Below, piece by piece: positions 21,101 through 32,538 of a DNA stretch of 64,000 nt. The notes beneath the pieces were generated by a model, which saw only the letters and a program-made list of their open reading frames with translations, had not been told where the DNA came from and ran no database searches. Where the stretch lies: positions 80,618 through 144,617 of the forward strand of contig MNCI01007580.1 of NCBI GenBank assembly GCA_015680685.1, read 5' to 3'. Numbering within the stretch: the stretch's first letter is position 1; each line of letters opens with the position of its first letter. The DNA comes from Gnetum montanum (Eukaryota > Streptophyta > Gnetopsida > Gnetales > Gnetaceae). Made by a program: the position numbers and the translations under genes.

Positions 21101-23672
21101 ACATCAGGATATTGTACATTTGTTAGGGGTAGTTTGGTCCCTTGGCAAAGTAAGAAGCAAACTGTTGTGGTTAAATCAAGTGTAGAAGCTGAATATAGAA
21201 TTATACCATAAGGAATCTATGAACTCCTATGGATTGCAAAACTGTTGCAAGATCTCAGAATGGCCAGCAAGAAACCACTTCTACTCTATTATAACAAAGC
21301 CACCATTAATATTGCCTAAAACCTAGTTCATCATGATTGGACAAAGCATGTGGAGATTGATAGAAATTTCATTAAGGAGAAACTAGATGGACTTTTTTGC
21401 ATACCTTTTGTAAAATTTACAGATCAGGTGGCTGATGTGTTTACTAAAGGACTCATGAGTATGCAGTTTTATTCTATTGTTTGCAAGATGGGCATGAGGA
21501 ATATTTATGCTCCATCTTGAGGGGAGTGTTGGGTGAGGTGACATTGAGTTGTTGACAACTGTAAGCAAGTTGGTGACAGCGATAACTTTGTAAATATCTC
21601 AATTATAAATATGTGGGTGTAGGTCAAGAAAAGATGAATAACATTTGGACAATTTTCTCTCCCTCCATTCTGTAGCCATTCTCTCTGTTCTCTCTCTTAT
21701 TTTTTTCAATCACAGCAAGGGCATCTCAGATTTGGAAGTGCTAAACATGGGAGCGGCTGCGGCTGCACAGCTGCACCAGCAGAGCACAGCACATTGCCAT
21801 CAACTGCTAGTTTTTCCTCAAGAGAATCATCTTACAATATGGTACAGCAGACATGGAATTTAAAAAAAATCGATCTTTAAAGAGCTCTTGAGACAAACAT
21901 AGCACATCAAATTATGATCGTCCTCCTGTTTCTGTTCCTGTTCCTCAATCATTGAAACAAACATCTCATTATGCCTTAAAGTAGACACAGGAGACTCTGA
22001 TTTTGAAAGTACTGGCTATTTTATTTGATACAAATGACAACACACTGTTGCTATGCTCTTTTTTTTTTCGTTTTCTTCTATGGTAGAAACAAACGTATTT
22101 ATCATGCTATAGATCAGTTACAGAAGCAGTAGGTTGTGATTTTCAAAGGATGAAACCTTTTGAGTTGGGTTTTAGTCTTACCGTGGATCGTACTTGGAAC
22201 TTATATTATTTCAATTCACACTCACATGTGCTCCTTCTTTGCTCCTAAAAGTCGTCCTCATTTGCGGTTCTCTTGCTTACATTCTTTAAAACCATCTGAA
22301 ACATATCTTTAAGACAAGAATGATGTTTTTCATGTGTTGCTTGCAGGGAGGTTTCACCCTTGATGTTGGAGTTCACTTCATTGCAGGATTGAGATTGGTA
22401 ACAGTTAAAGTTGCATTAAATTATTGCACTAAATATATGTGCAAGCTGTTTTATTCTGAATTAGGCTTATGCGTGTTATTTTGTTTTAATAGTTAATTGG
22501 ACAGCATTTTGATTCCCGTGGTCGCGAAACAGGTAACAGGTTGTGAGATAACTTCTGTCTCTGCTCTCTCACGGCATGTTGATTCTTCTCTGCCTCCTCC
22601 AGATAATGTGTCTGCACTTTTGTATGTTTCATGCACGTAGACCCTATGACTTATTATTATTTTGTAAATTAGATAGTTTTTGCATGGATAATTTAACAGT
22701 GAATATTTTTTTACTGCAGCCAGTTGGATAACGGTTGTCCAGGTGTATTCACATTGTCCATGTCATCAACTTCAAGAAAGGTGCAGTGGGTTCACATACA
22801 TGCTATATATATTGAACATGGTATATTTTATCTACACTAAAAACCTTGTTATTCTGATTCCACTTGATGTCACAGATTTATATCAGGGTGGTAGGGTTGA
22901 AGGGGACTGTTGAAGTCGAACGTGCTTCAAAAGATAATGAATTTGGATACACTGTATATATCAATATAGCCCAAAGCCCTCTTGCATTCAAATTTCATGG
23001 ACAATGGAATATTTATTTCCTATCAGGCAGCTATGCCTAGCATACTGTATGTTTGTATATGTCCACTTAAACTTTGGGGAATTGATGGTAGTTTCATAAT
23101 TTACAGTTGTCATACCTTCCTTCAGGAGGCAAGCCAGAGAGCTGGTTCTATCCCTTTTCTGGAGTGAACGAAGAATTGAAAGCATTTTTGCATGACATGG
23201 TTAACATGACACTTGAGGTATGTTTAGCATTTTTAAGGAGGAAAGAATAATATCAAACGGTTCATAGAAAGTTTAAAATTTTAAATCTAGTCAGTTTACT
23301 AGCATGGTTGTGTGGTGTTTCCTAGCAAATGTACATGGAAAAATCCGTGTTTCTGCTGTAATTCATGATCTTCGATACTTTTTATGTTATTAAAAATTTT
23401 CAGAAATGGCTTATCCTGTTTTGATATTGGCAAACCCATAATATTTTTAATACATTTTAAAGGCTTTTATAGCAATTTTGTTTGCGTGTTAATGGCAATT
23501 TGAAAAACACACCTGTTTTTGGATGTTTGATTGGAAGGATAAAATTGGAAGTCAGCCTGACCATCGAAGCTCTTTGATAGAAGGAGCACGTGACGTTGCA
23601 GTGATTGAAGCCATGCTGCATTCAAGCTCAAAGCAAGGAGCTTTCATTCAAGTCAACAAATTTGCACAATAG
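18124..23672 (+). CDS. Gfo/Idh/MocA-type oxidoreductase, 3' part of a multi-exon gene
   Basis: Predicted NAD(P)-dependent oxidoreductase of the plant family that includes Arabidopsis At4g17370; the substrate is not known to me. Exons chosen by splice sites, frame and family similarity: 18124-18239 (ITEAEDALSFYKS, WAVAENYRFEPALLE), 18359-18472 (AARLVKEVGKMMNVQV), 22347-22397 (GGFTLDVGVHFIAGLRL), 22533-22621 (SALSRHVDSSLPPPDN), 22720-22780, 22876-22953 (VVGLKGTVEVERASKD), 23126-23217 (SWFYPFSGVNEELKAFLHDM) and 23538-23672 (SSLIEGARDVAVIEAMLHSS, then QVNKFAQ and stop). The first five joins are in phase. The join 22953 to 23126 is out of phase. The N-terminal Rossmann exons are not in view. A copia element sits in the 18473-22346 intron. 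Confidence 0.8.
18666..18745 (-). repeat. Possible tRNA-derived SINE head
   Basis: On the minus strand the sequence reads like a worn tRNA: GGCATAGTTCACTTAGTTAG then AGCATGTGGCTCAT, resembling an A-box and anticodon arm, followed by a poor T-loop equivalent. A + strand neighbour at about 18805-18840 (CCTATCTAATTGGGGTTCAT) is like a sequence common in plant SINE bodies. Ends and target duplications were not found, so this is tentative. Confidence 0.3.
19052..19309 (+). repeat. Copia 5' LTR
   Basis: About 258 bp from TGTTGGGTG to CAATTGCA. Compared with the 3' LTR it carries an extra stretch near 19081-19140 containing a duplicated AGCAGTAAATAA-like unit. The sequence after it (TATTGGAGCAAG) looks like a primer site for initiator tRNA-Met with an internal deletion. 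Confidence 0.75.
19550..19790 (+). repeat. 33-bp minisatellite, about seven copies
   Basis: Units start GCAAGC(T/C)(G/A)GGAGGA and repeat every 33 bp (two copies of 32 bp) from 19550. Because 33 is divisible by three, a + strand frame (19563-19796) stays open and encodes an 11-residue Gly/Ser/Lys-rich repeat (such as GGSASKPGGPV). It occupies the place where copia gag would be expected. There is no evidence that the peptide is made. Confidence 0.85.
20094..21520 (+). pseudogene. Ty1/copia reverse transcriptase and RNase H, with catalytic block missing
   Basis: Reads CKWGFIVKHKADGSIERFKA, LVAKGYTETYGLDYQETFA and QLDVKNIFLHGDLKEQVYM, the copia polymerase start; an in-frame TAA at 20386-20388 interrupts it. 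After DHAMFIKLYNEKITI the sequence jumps to MAKEFQIK, so the segment that carries the YVDD active site is absent. Downstream RNase H motifs remain: FIDADWG, STSGYC, SSVEAEYR, and TKHVEIDRNFIKEKLDG near the end (to about 21520), with further stops. The element cannot have produced an active polymerase since the deletion. Confidence 0.88.
21527..21714 (+). repeat. Copia 3' LTR
   Basis: About 188 bp, TGTTGGGTGAG to TCAATCACA, following the polypurine tract. Shorter than the 5' LTR because it lacks the duplicated stretch. The end point is set by alignment with CAATTGCA of the 5' LTR. Confidence 0.75.
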
Positions 23673-24319
23673 AACACACCACGGATGCAGGGTTCTGGAG
23701 AAATTAAGCAATTATTTATTTTGGTTCTCAAGTTCCTAACCATTACCTTAACCATTGGGATGTGCTTAAGAGAAATTATTAAAAAGCATTTATGGATTGT
23801 TAGATATGGTAGTTACTCCGTAAACTACTAGAAATGTCTTTTACCAACATAATTAATTTATATATTAAAAAATTATTTACTAATTGGTGTATTTGTTTTA
23901 TAATTGGCTTTTCATTGAAGAAGTATCGACAAGGCCTTTCTTCGAGCTAGCTGTGTTTGCTTCATATATTTGCTCTCGATGATTGAAACCTCAACGTGGA
24001 AGAAGACAGCTTTTAGTTAAAGCCTAAAAGCTAGAATATATTTTGAATTTGACTAGCTAAAAAGAATATCAATTTAAATTTTTACTTCAAAAGTAAAACC
24101 ATGAATTACATGGCGTCCTAGAAATCAATCAAGAATTAACATCAAAGGTCTAAACGATGAATAATTTATCAAAAGTAAAACAGTTTTTCCGTTAGTAGAC
24201 TATAGACCTTAGAAATTTGTTGAACCAAGTTTAGTATATCTTGACAATGATCCATAGTTTCCTTAAACAATGAGTCACCCACCTGAATTCCAAGGAGTAA
24301 GTAATGTGGCTTACACTAG
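23673..24319. other. 3' flank of the oxidoreductase gene
   Basis: AT-rich, no recognisable gene. It contains the 3' untranslated region of the oxidoreductase, with no obvious single poly-A signal chosen. The first 16 bases after it (24320-24335) are the left copy of the L1 target duplication. Confidence 0.4.
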
Positions 24320-24599
24320 TCATAATTAGTGATAATTTTCTTTTTTGGAAAAAGAAAAGCTATACAAGTGTATAGCCTAGGCCAATGTCCTCGGCCCCAT
24401 TCCTTCACTAGTCAGGTTTTAAAGCCTTAACCTTGCGTATTGCAGAAAATCCCCCCCTCCTCCCCCCACAACAAAAGAGGAGGCCACCAACCTCAAGGGC
24501 TTGTCATCTTATCCCACCCCATGTCCGAGTCCATAGTTGGGGTGCCTTGACATCACTTAGTGGTAGACCTTTTGCCCTTCCTCATCAACTTCATTGTAT

Positions 24600-26577
24600 T
24601 CCCCTAGTCACTACCTAACCCCTTGTTCTTAGAGAACCTTTCCTCCTTCAAGGTTTGAGAGACCTTTGTCTTTGCTGCGGCTTGTGGTACTGTAGTGCTC
24701 TTGCCCATTTCTAGCCGTTGCCTGTTTTCTACCATTAGTTGTGTTAGTTTAGCTCGATGACCCATTACCAAATCCTCCATCCATTGGAGATCCTTGAGTC
24801 TTTGGGAGGCCACCTCTTGTTGTGCCTCCTTTTGCAAGTCCTGCCACTATGATTGCCATGCTACCTTTTTCTCTTGTCGTGCTTGCTTAGTTGCTAGGTG
24901 GCATGTTGCCTCAACATCCAAGGGATCCGTAGGTTGGGGCACCATCTTCCCTGTAGGCCCAAGCCAGTCATTCTTGTTTGGCCCTCGAAAAGGAGCCACC
25001 AACAGCCATTACGCCATTACATCATTCGGCAGTGTTTACGGACCTTGATCTCTCCCATGTTGTCGTTGGTAAACCAGTTGTGGCTCCAGCAACAATATTA
25101 CTGTGCTCAGCCTCCATAGCACAAGTATTAACGTCAGGTATCGCCTTGACTGTTGTCTTTGCAAGGAATCCCAAAAAAATTGAGGCAAATTGATGGGAGT
25201 GTCGTGCTTTATACGTCGTGAGAAGGCAAAATGAACACCTACAAGCTTGTGAGGATATCCTGAGTGGACAGAGTACCGCTCCACCAAGATTGCCACTTCC
25301 TGCCACATGCCCGCAAGCATTGATTTATGGATGTGCTTGTTACCTATCTTGGGAATCATTCCTCTAAAGAACTCTGTCACATCCATGTGGGCTTGGGCAA
25401 CTAGCACTATGATCTCCCCCTTTGCTGCAACTTCTAGCACCTCTGCTAGCGCCTCCATAGCAACCTTGATCAATTTGCCTTGGAATTGCATTTCGTTGCC
25501 CACCCAATTATCGAAAAAGTTCGCTGTGGAGAGCCTTCGCTCTTCCTTGATGCATTTCAGCATGTTGGCCTAGCCCATTCACTCCATGACCACCCACAAG
25601 TTGACATCTCCCACAAACTCAATCCATGTTAGTTTGAAAAGGTACCTCTGTCCCATGGTTACAATTACTTCTGCCCACAACTGGCATCTAGCCCTGGCAA
25701 CCCTTGACAACAAAGTTAGTGTTTGTCCCTGGAAAACCAAGGAATTTCTGGTTTTCCAGATCATCCACAATGTGGTAAGTGTGGCAAAGTTCCCATTAAT
25801 GATCGTGATTGGCACAATGTTTGCTGCATGCCAAATAGCCTGGAGAAACTAACAACCATATATAAAATGATGTAGTGTTTCGGGCTCCTCACAACACAAA
25901 GGATAGTTGGCATTCACATGCATGCCTCGCTATGGCAACACCGCTCCAAGGGGCAACATCCTATGCTTAACTAACTACCCAAATGCTTTGATTTTTTCTA
26001 GGAGCCGACCCCTCCATACCTCGGTCCATCCATCCTTAGGCGGGTGCAGTGACTTAATCACCTCTTTTGGGTGTTTCTCTAGTAAGTCCAAGGCTTCCAT
26101 TGCTCTAGCATGACTACACATGTTCCTCCAAAGGTGGAAGCTCCTCGCATCAGCCTCCCAACGACTATATTTCTATTTTAATAGTTGTACCCACGGCGTT
26201 GCCCCATTTATTTGGTCGAGAAACCCGTAGCTTGTGCAACCCTAGAGTGACCTCATTGCAGAAAGGTAGAAGCCTAATTCCCCTTGTTGATTTTGGGTGT
26301 GTTGTCTAGGCCCAGGACACCAAATGGAGCTTCTTACCCCCTTTTCACCCTAACCACACAAAACCTCTAATGATCTGGTTAATTTTCTAAAGCACGCCAG
26401 CCAACAAAGCCATCATCGATGCCATGAACTTGGCCATCGCCATCAACACTGTTGAAGCTAGTATCATCTTTCCTTTGCGGGACAGAAATCGGCCAGTCCA
26501 AAGCATTGTTTTCACCTACAGTTGCTCAACAAGGTCCATCCACGTCTTCTTTCATTGCTAGTCGAAGATTGGCATTC
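24600..26577 (-). pseudogene. L1 ORF2, second half: thumb, zinc finger and C-terminal region
   Basis: Directly left of the gypsy insertion the minus strand reads LGMPIFD and, further on, RFLSRKGKMILASTVL, the continuation of an L1 polymerase. Near 25840-25930 it reads CCEEPETLHHFIYGC then AIWHAANI, the zinc-binding motif found after L1 polymerases (zf-RVT type), followed by LTTLWMIWKTRNSLVF (25579-25815). A frame at 25036-25563 (175 residues, HSGYPHKLVGVHFAFSRRI) and a charged frame at 24604-24837 make up the C-terminal tail; I do not recognise their function. Several stops interrupt the frame. Confidence 0.75.
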
Positions 26578-26582
26578 CCAGA

Positions 26583-27298
26583 TGATGAGCAGCAAGGTAC
26601 CCCTACGCTCAACCATACGAATATGAGTGTGTACGCATGATCCGGTCGAACTTCGCGGACAAACTAGTTGTGGCACCTAGATAGTTATACATTGATCGCA
26701 GTTCGCTGTCTTCCCACCTGGACTAGTATTTGCTTTGTCATGTATGGTTTAGTCTAGAGTGAGGTGTATGATGTGGTTTCTAATACTATGCTACTCTTAG
26801 AGACAATGAGAAATAACTTGATTAAACTAATAAGCAATAGGAAATAAAATCTAAGCTAGCCTAAGTGNAATAGGAATAGTAAATGACAATAAAAGAAATA
26901 ATAACTAAGAAAATAATAAATAATAATTAACAATTAAATAATTAAAAACTAAGTGAATGCTACCATGATGGAGTAATCTCAATCTTTATTGCCAATTCTG
27001 TGCGTGTCCAATTACGGCACACTCGAACAAAGGCTCCATACAATTACAAGCATCACATTGCGGGCATGCAGTTGGAAAAGAACTGAAAGCTAACTAAAAA
27101 CTAACAAAAAGACTCAACCTAAAGACTTATCGGAAAGAGATCCCTCCCTATGCACTTAAGTGCTATATTTATAGGCCAACACAGGAATCATGATATCGTG
27201 TATACAATATCGTATCTAGGCTAAGATATCACATACCTGATATCGTGTACTCGATATCACGTACTTGATATCGAGGCCTGGTAAACTGTGATTCATTA
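26583..27298 (-). repeat. Left (3') LTR of the gag-only element
   Basis: TGATGAGCAGC to TTCATTA (worn TTCATCA). About 716 bp against 879 bp for its partner: a block present in the partner is missing around the single N at 26868, so the shortfall is probably an assembly collapse. A U3 array of GATATC words lies at about 27191-27277. Confidence 0.88.
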
Positions 27299-27915
27299 TA
27301 CCCCCACGACTAAATAAAAACTCGTCCTCAAGTCAAACAAAGTGAGGAACAAGTTCATTCGATTACAAACAGTGGATAGGTATGGGATTATTGAATGACC
27401 ATGGACTATTTCATACCGCAGTGTGGGATTAAAAAACATTTGTACACAAACACAAAATACAAAACTTGTGGAACTCAAGTGGTTCTCGGTGGTGGTGGCT
27501 TCTCCATGGGTGCCTTTCCTTTTGTCTTGTGCTCTAGGCTTCTGAAATTGATACCTTTGAAGAAGCACCTGAAGTTTCTCCTCTTTTGTCTGAGGATCAT
27601 GAACTGTCCATGCTAATGTTCCAATGTTTGATGGAGTCGATACTTCCCACAGACATGGCAGCTACGGGAACACTTAATTAGCCTTGACATACCATGCCTC
27701 AAATAGTTGTTGTTCCTTTTCATAGGCTCTGGCCTTAACCTCTTCACCTTTTTCTTGGCTAGATTGTGCAATGACAAGAGTCTCTTGATGGATGCCAAAT
27801 GATTGTGCCTCCTACTCTGCATGTTCTGGATGAGGTCTTTGACCTCTACTTCCTCTCAGGCGTTTAGTTGCACCTTGAGAAGGTCCTCCTTGCTATTCTC
27901 TTTTAGGGGCCATTT
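27299..27915 (-). pseudogene. Accessory ORF remnant with large internal deletion
   Basis: The minus strand carries the beginning and the end of the accessory ORF seen at 55388-58140, joined together. The start-like part (NMQSRRHNHLASIKRLLSL) matches QNRRHNHSASIKSLLLL at about 57985-58060. The end-like part (AYEKEQQ, VSTPSNIGTLAW, DPQTKEEKLQ) matches AYEEERQ, VPTPSNIGASAW and DPxTKEEKLQ at about 55500-55660. Some 2.3 kb between them is absent here. The polypurine tract lies at 27299-27312. Confidence 0.65.
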
Positions 27916-29360
27916 GTAATCACACAAGGACCGATTGTTAATAAGGTTGTTTAAAAAAATTTGGTTATCTTATACCTTACTTATTGCCTTTAATAAATGT
28001 TTAATTCATTACTTAGTATGATTCTAGAGTTAGAAATTTTTCAAGGAAGTTGCCCTAAAAGTTTAATGTTAGACCTGATCTATTTAGGTGACACATAAAA
28101 GGACATGTAATGGTTCTTAGGAATGTTTGATAAAATGATGACAAAGGAAAGAATAGATTTGACAATGGAGTACTTGGAGGATATAAAATGATGTGGTGGT
28201 GTGCAACAAGTACAAATTACAAAAGTCACGCAAGTGGGTCCTCCTCAAAGTAGGTTCCAACCTATAATGGCCTTGCATAACCACATCTTAAAATTTCTGT
28301 AAGTATTAGAAGGGTAAAATGCAACTTGCACTTGTGCAACAAAACACACACATGTTAAGCACCACCGTTATGAGGTATGAATTCTATGCCACACAAGACA
28401 CAAGCTAGAAGTACTTGGACCATGAGATGAGACGAATTATAGAAGGAATTGCAGAGATCGAGACGTGAGGTAAATTACCCTGGGCACAATGAATATTAAG
28501 TGTTGTGTGTGATCAAAGTACCATTAACCTTTCACTCCAAGATCAAAACCAAGTCCATACCTCTGATTAGTGACATTGCATTGTTTCATCCCAATGATAA
28601 AAAATCATAAAAGCATCATGACAGCAAGGTGTACGATCACTTGATGTTTTGCGCAAGGGAGGAGTGATTCAAATTTGTTTGCGGAACGTTTTTCTTGGTC
28701 TTTTCTTTTCTGCTTCATTTCTTATCTTTTTCCCTTGCTTTTCTTTTTCTCTTCTTTTTTTCTTGTCCTTTTCTTCTTCTGGCTACTTTTTTGCACTTTG
28801 TCTTTCCCAAAAGTGATCCAAAGAAGCCGCCAACCTTTAGGCATGGATGCATGTCTTTCTAGTGGTACCCCCTAGAATAACATTGAGTTCCTTTATTGAG
28901 TACCTTTATTACTACTCTTACTTCCATTTTTCGTTAGATCTACAAGGATCTTGGTACAACCAAGCTGCATGATAGCACATATAGATGTCATCAAAGAGAA
29001 TCCACAAGTCCCCTTGATGCCACACCTTGGCCATTCCCTCTTAGGCCATCACTTTTCACTTTGGGCATAATGAGTACAAAGTTACTTTAAATTTTAATGA
29101 TGACAAGAGTATCATCATATCCAGAGTAGAACCTCTTATTAATAGAATGGTTGGGTGGATGTTGTGGTCCCACTATCCAAATAATTAGGCACCTGTGACT
29201 TCATAGCATAGAACAACACCTCAGTCGACTGGTTACATGAGTGTTTTATTCATACATGAGATTGCCCACAAAAAATAAGATGACAAATTGAAAAACAAGA
29301 AATTAGAAAAAAAATAATTGAAAAACAAAAATTATAAAACCAAAGAAAAAGAAAACCATT
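27916..29360 (-). other. Noncoding region of the gag-only element
   Basis: No sustained frame. Parallel to 58140-58320 and 58870-60600 of the element on the right of the window, which has two extra insertions here. Holds the conserved block at 28234-28254 and a second at about 28836-28862 (TTTAGGCATGGATGCATG) that recur in the other families. Confidence 0.6.
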
Positions 29361-29362
29361 TA

Positions 29363-31599
29363 CTAATTCTGCTTGTTAGAATGGGGGGTGTCCCCCATGG
29401 CTAAACCTTTGATCATGATGAGAATTATTAAATGGAAAGTTTGGATCCAATCATATCCAAACCACTGGGTGTCTTTTGGTGTGATGGCAGGAATGTACCC
29501 AAATTGGGGTTCACACACATGATTAAAGGAGGCATAGTGGGGCAGATTATAAGATGTGATCATGTGATAAGGAGTTGATCCACTGTGGTGCCCGTGACAA
29601 TGAAACGATATGCAAGAATCAATATGCCTTCTCACATTGTCGTATTCATTAGGCTGCATGGTGGTTAGAGTATTGATTGGTGGCTTGGATAAGGTAACAG
29701 GAGGTGTTGAGTTCGAAGAGGAAGGTGCATCACAGTGCTGTGCTTGTGCTGAGTTGGAGGATGCAGTGGGTTCAGAACCATGCTATCTCTTTCTATGGCC
29801 ATGCCTAAAGAAAGGATGCTTTCGACGTTGTGGAGGACTCCCACTGCTATTGACAGTAATAGCATAAGTGATGTTCATTGGTTGGTACTGTGGTGTCAAA
29901 ACTTCCTGTACAACTGGTGGCAATGTAGAAGGAGGTGGAGGATGAGAATATTGAGAGTAAGGAGGAGTGTAAAGAACATGAGGTGGTGATCCTATAGGAG
30001 AGGGCATGGGTTGATGATACTTGGGAAAATGATAACAATGAGGTGAAGCAGAAGATGTTGATCCAGTTGGAGAAATAGGGTGCTGAACATAATAAGCACT
30101 TGGTTTCGGGTGATATGAAGGGTGTGGTTCATTTGGCAATGGCCTCCCCCACGACTGGGGGTTTTGCCACTGCAGTTGAGCACAGAACTGAGGCTGATAA
30201 GAATTTGCCCATAAATTTGTGGGATAGGGATGCTCCCAACCATGTACTTTTGTACGAAATCTAGATGTAACATTCTTCCCCAATGCTCATGTAGATTTGA
30301 CAAGATTGGGCATTGACCTCTTGGGTGATTGTGCAGGCAAACATCGCATTGATAATTATGTTTTGCGGTTAAGCCCCTATCCTCATTTTCTTCAACCCTT
30401 CTTTCCGATTGTCAAATGGTGTTTTTTCCTATTTCTAGGTTTGGTATCCTTTGTTTGTTTTTGTCGTCAAAGTTATATTGCATGGGTCTCCCTCTAATAA
30501 TGTTTGCATATTCTCTACGTTTTTCATGTACCCACTCTGTCATCTTGTTGATCTTTGCCTTGATTTCATCTAGTGATTTTAGTATTGGAAAAGGTAGAAA
30601 TGGTTTCACCTCCTCAAGGTGAGTTGATTTCTCCTATTTATGATTATGGACCTTTGTTATTTCAAGAGTTTGGTCCTGTTGAGATTTTTCAACATTCTCC
30701 CATTTGGCTTTTTCTCCTTCTTTTGCTACCCACCTAAGAAGCTCTTGGAATTGATGGGTTCGTAGTTCATATAGTTGATCTAGGGCATACATCCCTAGGG
30801 TCTCCCTTGTTTCATTACAGAGCCCATCCATGATGTGATACATTAGCCTTTCCTTGGAGAACCCATGGCCTAGGCATTTGTTCAACAAAGAGCAATATCT
30901 TTCTAAGGCCATGTCCAAGGGTTCATGTTGCCCTTGTTTCCACTCTTGGATTTGTCTCCTCAAGGCTGACACTCTTGCATAGGTTTGATATCTTTCTCTG
31001 AAGAGGTTTACCATTGTAGGCCAATGTCAAATTGAATTCGATTTTAAAGATCTGTACCACACTTTAGCTTGACCAACAAGTGTCATAGGGAAGAGCTTAA
31101 GCCTTTGCCACCCATTCTCAACGTTGTTCCATACACAGGCATCATAGAAGGCTTGTAAATGATGTTGCAGATCTGAATCATAGCCTCCTGAGAACTTAGC
31201 AAAGTTATTTAAATCAAGCTTAGGTAGACAGCTTTCCTTGCGATGCTTGTGAGATATCTGAATGGCCTATGTTATATGCATTAGGCTCTTAGTAGCCAAC
31301 AGGGGTTCATCATCACTAAATAGGTTGTGAGTTCAAGAGTTGGGACAATGTTGTCTATGTTCATGTTGGTGTTTCTAATTTTGCCCATGGGTCTGATTTT
31401 TATTTCTATGCCGACCCCTTAAGGAATAGTCATTTGTGTCACAACTCGATGTTGAAAGAGTAGAGAAAGAGAGGGAACTGAAAAACTCATCATGACTTTT
31501 GTAAGTCTCCCAATCATCCCCTGATGTACTCTTGCTACCCATTGAGAAGGTCCTAGGCCTTATGGGCCCCCTTGTTCTAGGGGATGTCCCATCTTCACT
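29363..31599 (-). pseudogene. Gag of the non-autonomous gypsy element, 5' end split off
   Basis: Minus strand, right to left: a Ser/Thr/Arg-rich part (31375-31599), a retrotransposon-gag-like helical domain (30634-31300; LRRQIQEWKQGQHEPLDMALERY, then GHGFSKERLMYHIMDGL), a Cys/His finger CDVCLHNHPRGQC near 30320, and a Pro/Gln/Tyr/His-rich tail (29363-30283). The finger has the unusual spacing C-x2-C-x3-H-x4-C also seen in the autonomous families. The reading ends without protease or polymerase. The insertion at 31605 cuts the upstream part. Confidence 0.75.
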
Positions 31600-31604
31600 A
31601 GAGG

Positions 31605-32538
31605 TGATGAGCGGCGAGGTACCCCTACGCTCAACCATACGAATACGAGCGTTTCACCATGATCTGGTCAAATTCCAAGGACTAAGTGCTTATGTACCAT
31701 TGTGGGACAAGGACAAGTTGGTTGATCGTTGTCTTCTCAAGCTTACTTGTATGTCACGATTGTATGGTTAAGTAAGCTTGAGGCATATGATTTTTATAGC
31801 TTTTATGTTTTTATGTCCTACGCTAGTAAGGAAGGAGAGAAGTAACTAAGTGAGTAATTTAACTTAACTACTCATTAACTAAGTTCTAACTAATCTTAAC
31901 ACCAGCATCCATTCCCACTTATCATACACATCCTGAACTAGTGCACCATTGTTGGGATTACCAAACGCTAATTGTTATTGGGTCACCAAGCATTAGACGC
32001 ATGCTCGAAGTGGTCGTGCTCGTGTAATTTAACGATTGGCCTAATTGATCAAAATGAATTGTTGTGCTAATAACAAGAATGTAAAGTGCATAAAATAAAA
32101 TAAAATAAATGCATAAGAAAATAAAATAAAAGAAATGTATAAGAAAAAAAATCTCAAGTGCTACATGGATGAATCAAAGAGCTAATCTTTATTGTCATAC
32201 ACAAGGTGTGCTTAGGTACACAATGCTCAAATAAAGATCTGTTCATACTTAGACCTCCTATTGCGGGCACTTGGAAAATACTTTAACTTTCAAACAGACT
32301 ACAAGAGTTTCGCTACTTGACTGCTAAAAGACTTTCTTCCCAATTGTGTGCTTGGGCACTATATTTATAGACTTAGGAGCAACTACTCTAATAATTAGAG
32401 TAACCGCTCTAATAATTAGAATAACTGCTAGAGTAACCGCTAGAGTAACCATTCTAATAATTACAATAACTACTAAAGTAATCGCTAGAGTAACCACTCT
32501 AATAATTAGAATAACTGCTAGAGTAACCGCTCTCATCA
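31605..32538 (-). repeat. Left (3') LTR of the nested gag-pol element
   Basis: TGATGAGCGGC to CTCATCA, 934 bp. U3 holds an array of AGTAACCGCTCTAATAATTAG-like words (about 32385-32530) upstream (on the minus strand) of a TATAAATATAG box at about 32359-32371. The polypurine tract follows at 32539-32550. Confidence 0.92.

Larger units (their letters stand above)
19052..21714 (+). mobile_element. Decayed Ty1/copia element in an oxidoreductase intron
   Basis: Two direct repeats beginning TGTTGGGTGAGGTGACATT flank an internal region with copia polymerase and RNase H remnants in + orientation. The polypurine tract (TTGAGGGGAG, about 21517-21526) abuts the 3' LTR. The left flank ends AAGGG, and AAGGG also occurs two bases beyond the right end as I drew it, so the 5-bp target duplication is plausible but the exact right edge is uncertain. 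Gag, protease and integrase are not recognisable. Confidence 0.85.

Noticed and set aside
22982-23167. Frame starting at 22982 as an extra exon of the oxidoreductase
   Set aside because: It reads in a frame without family similarity and its extension misses the conserved SWFYPFSGV frame.
28675-28875. Hydrophobic Phe/Leu-rich + strand frame as a membrane protein
   Set aside because: It is a T-rich stretch of element noncoding DNA, has no equivalent frame in the parallel copy near 60060, and shows no family similarity.
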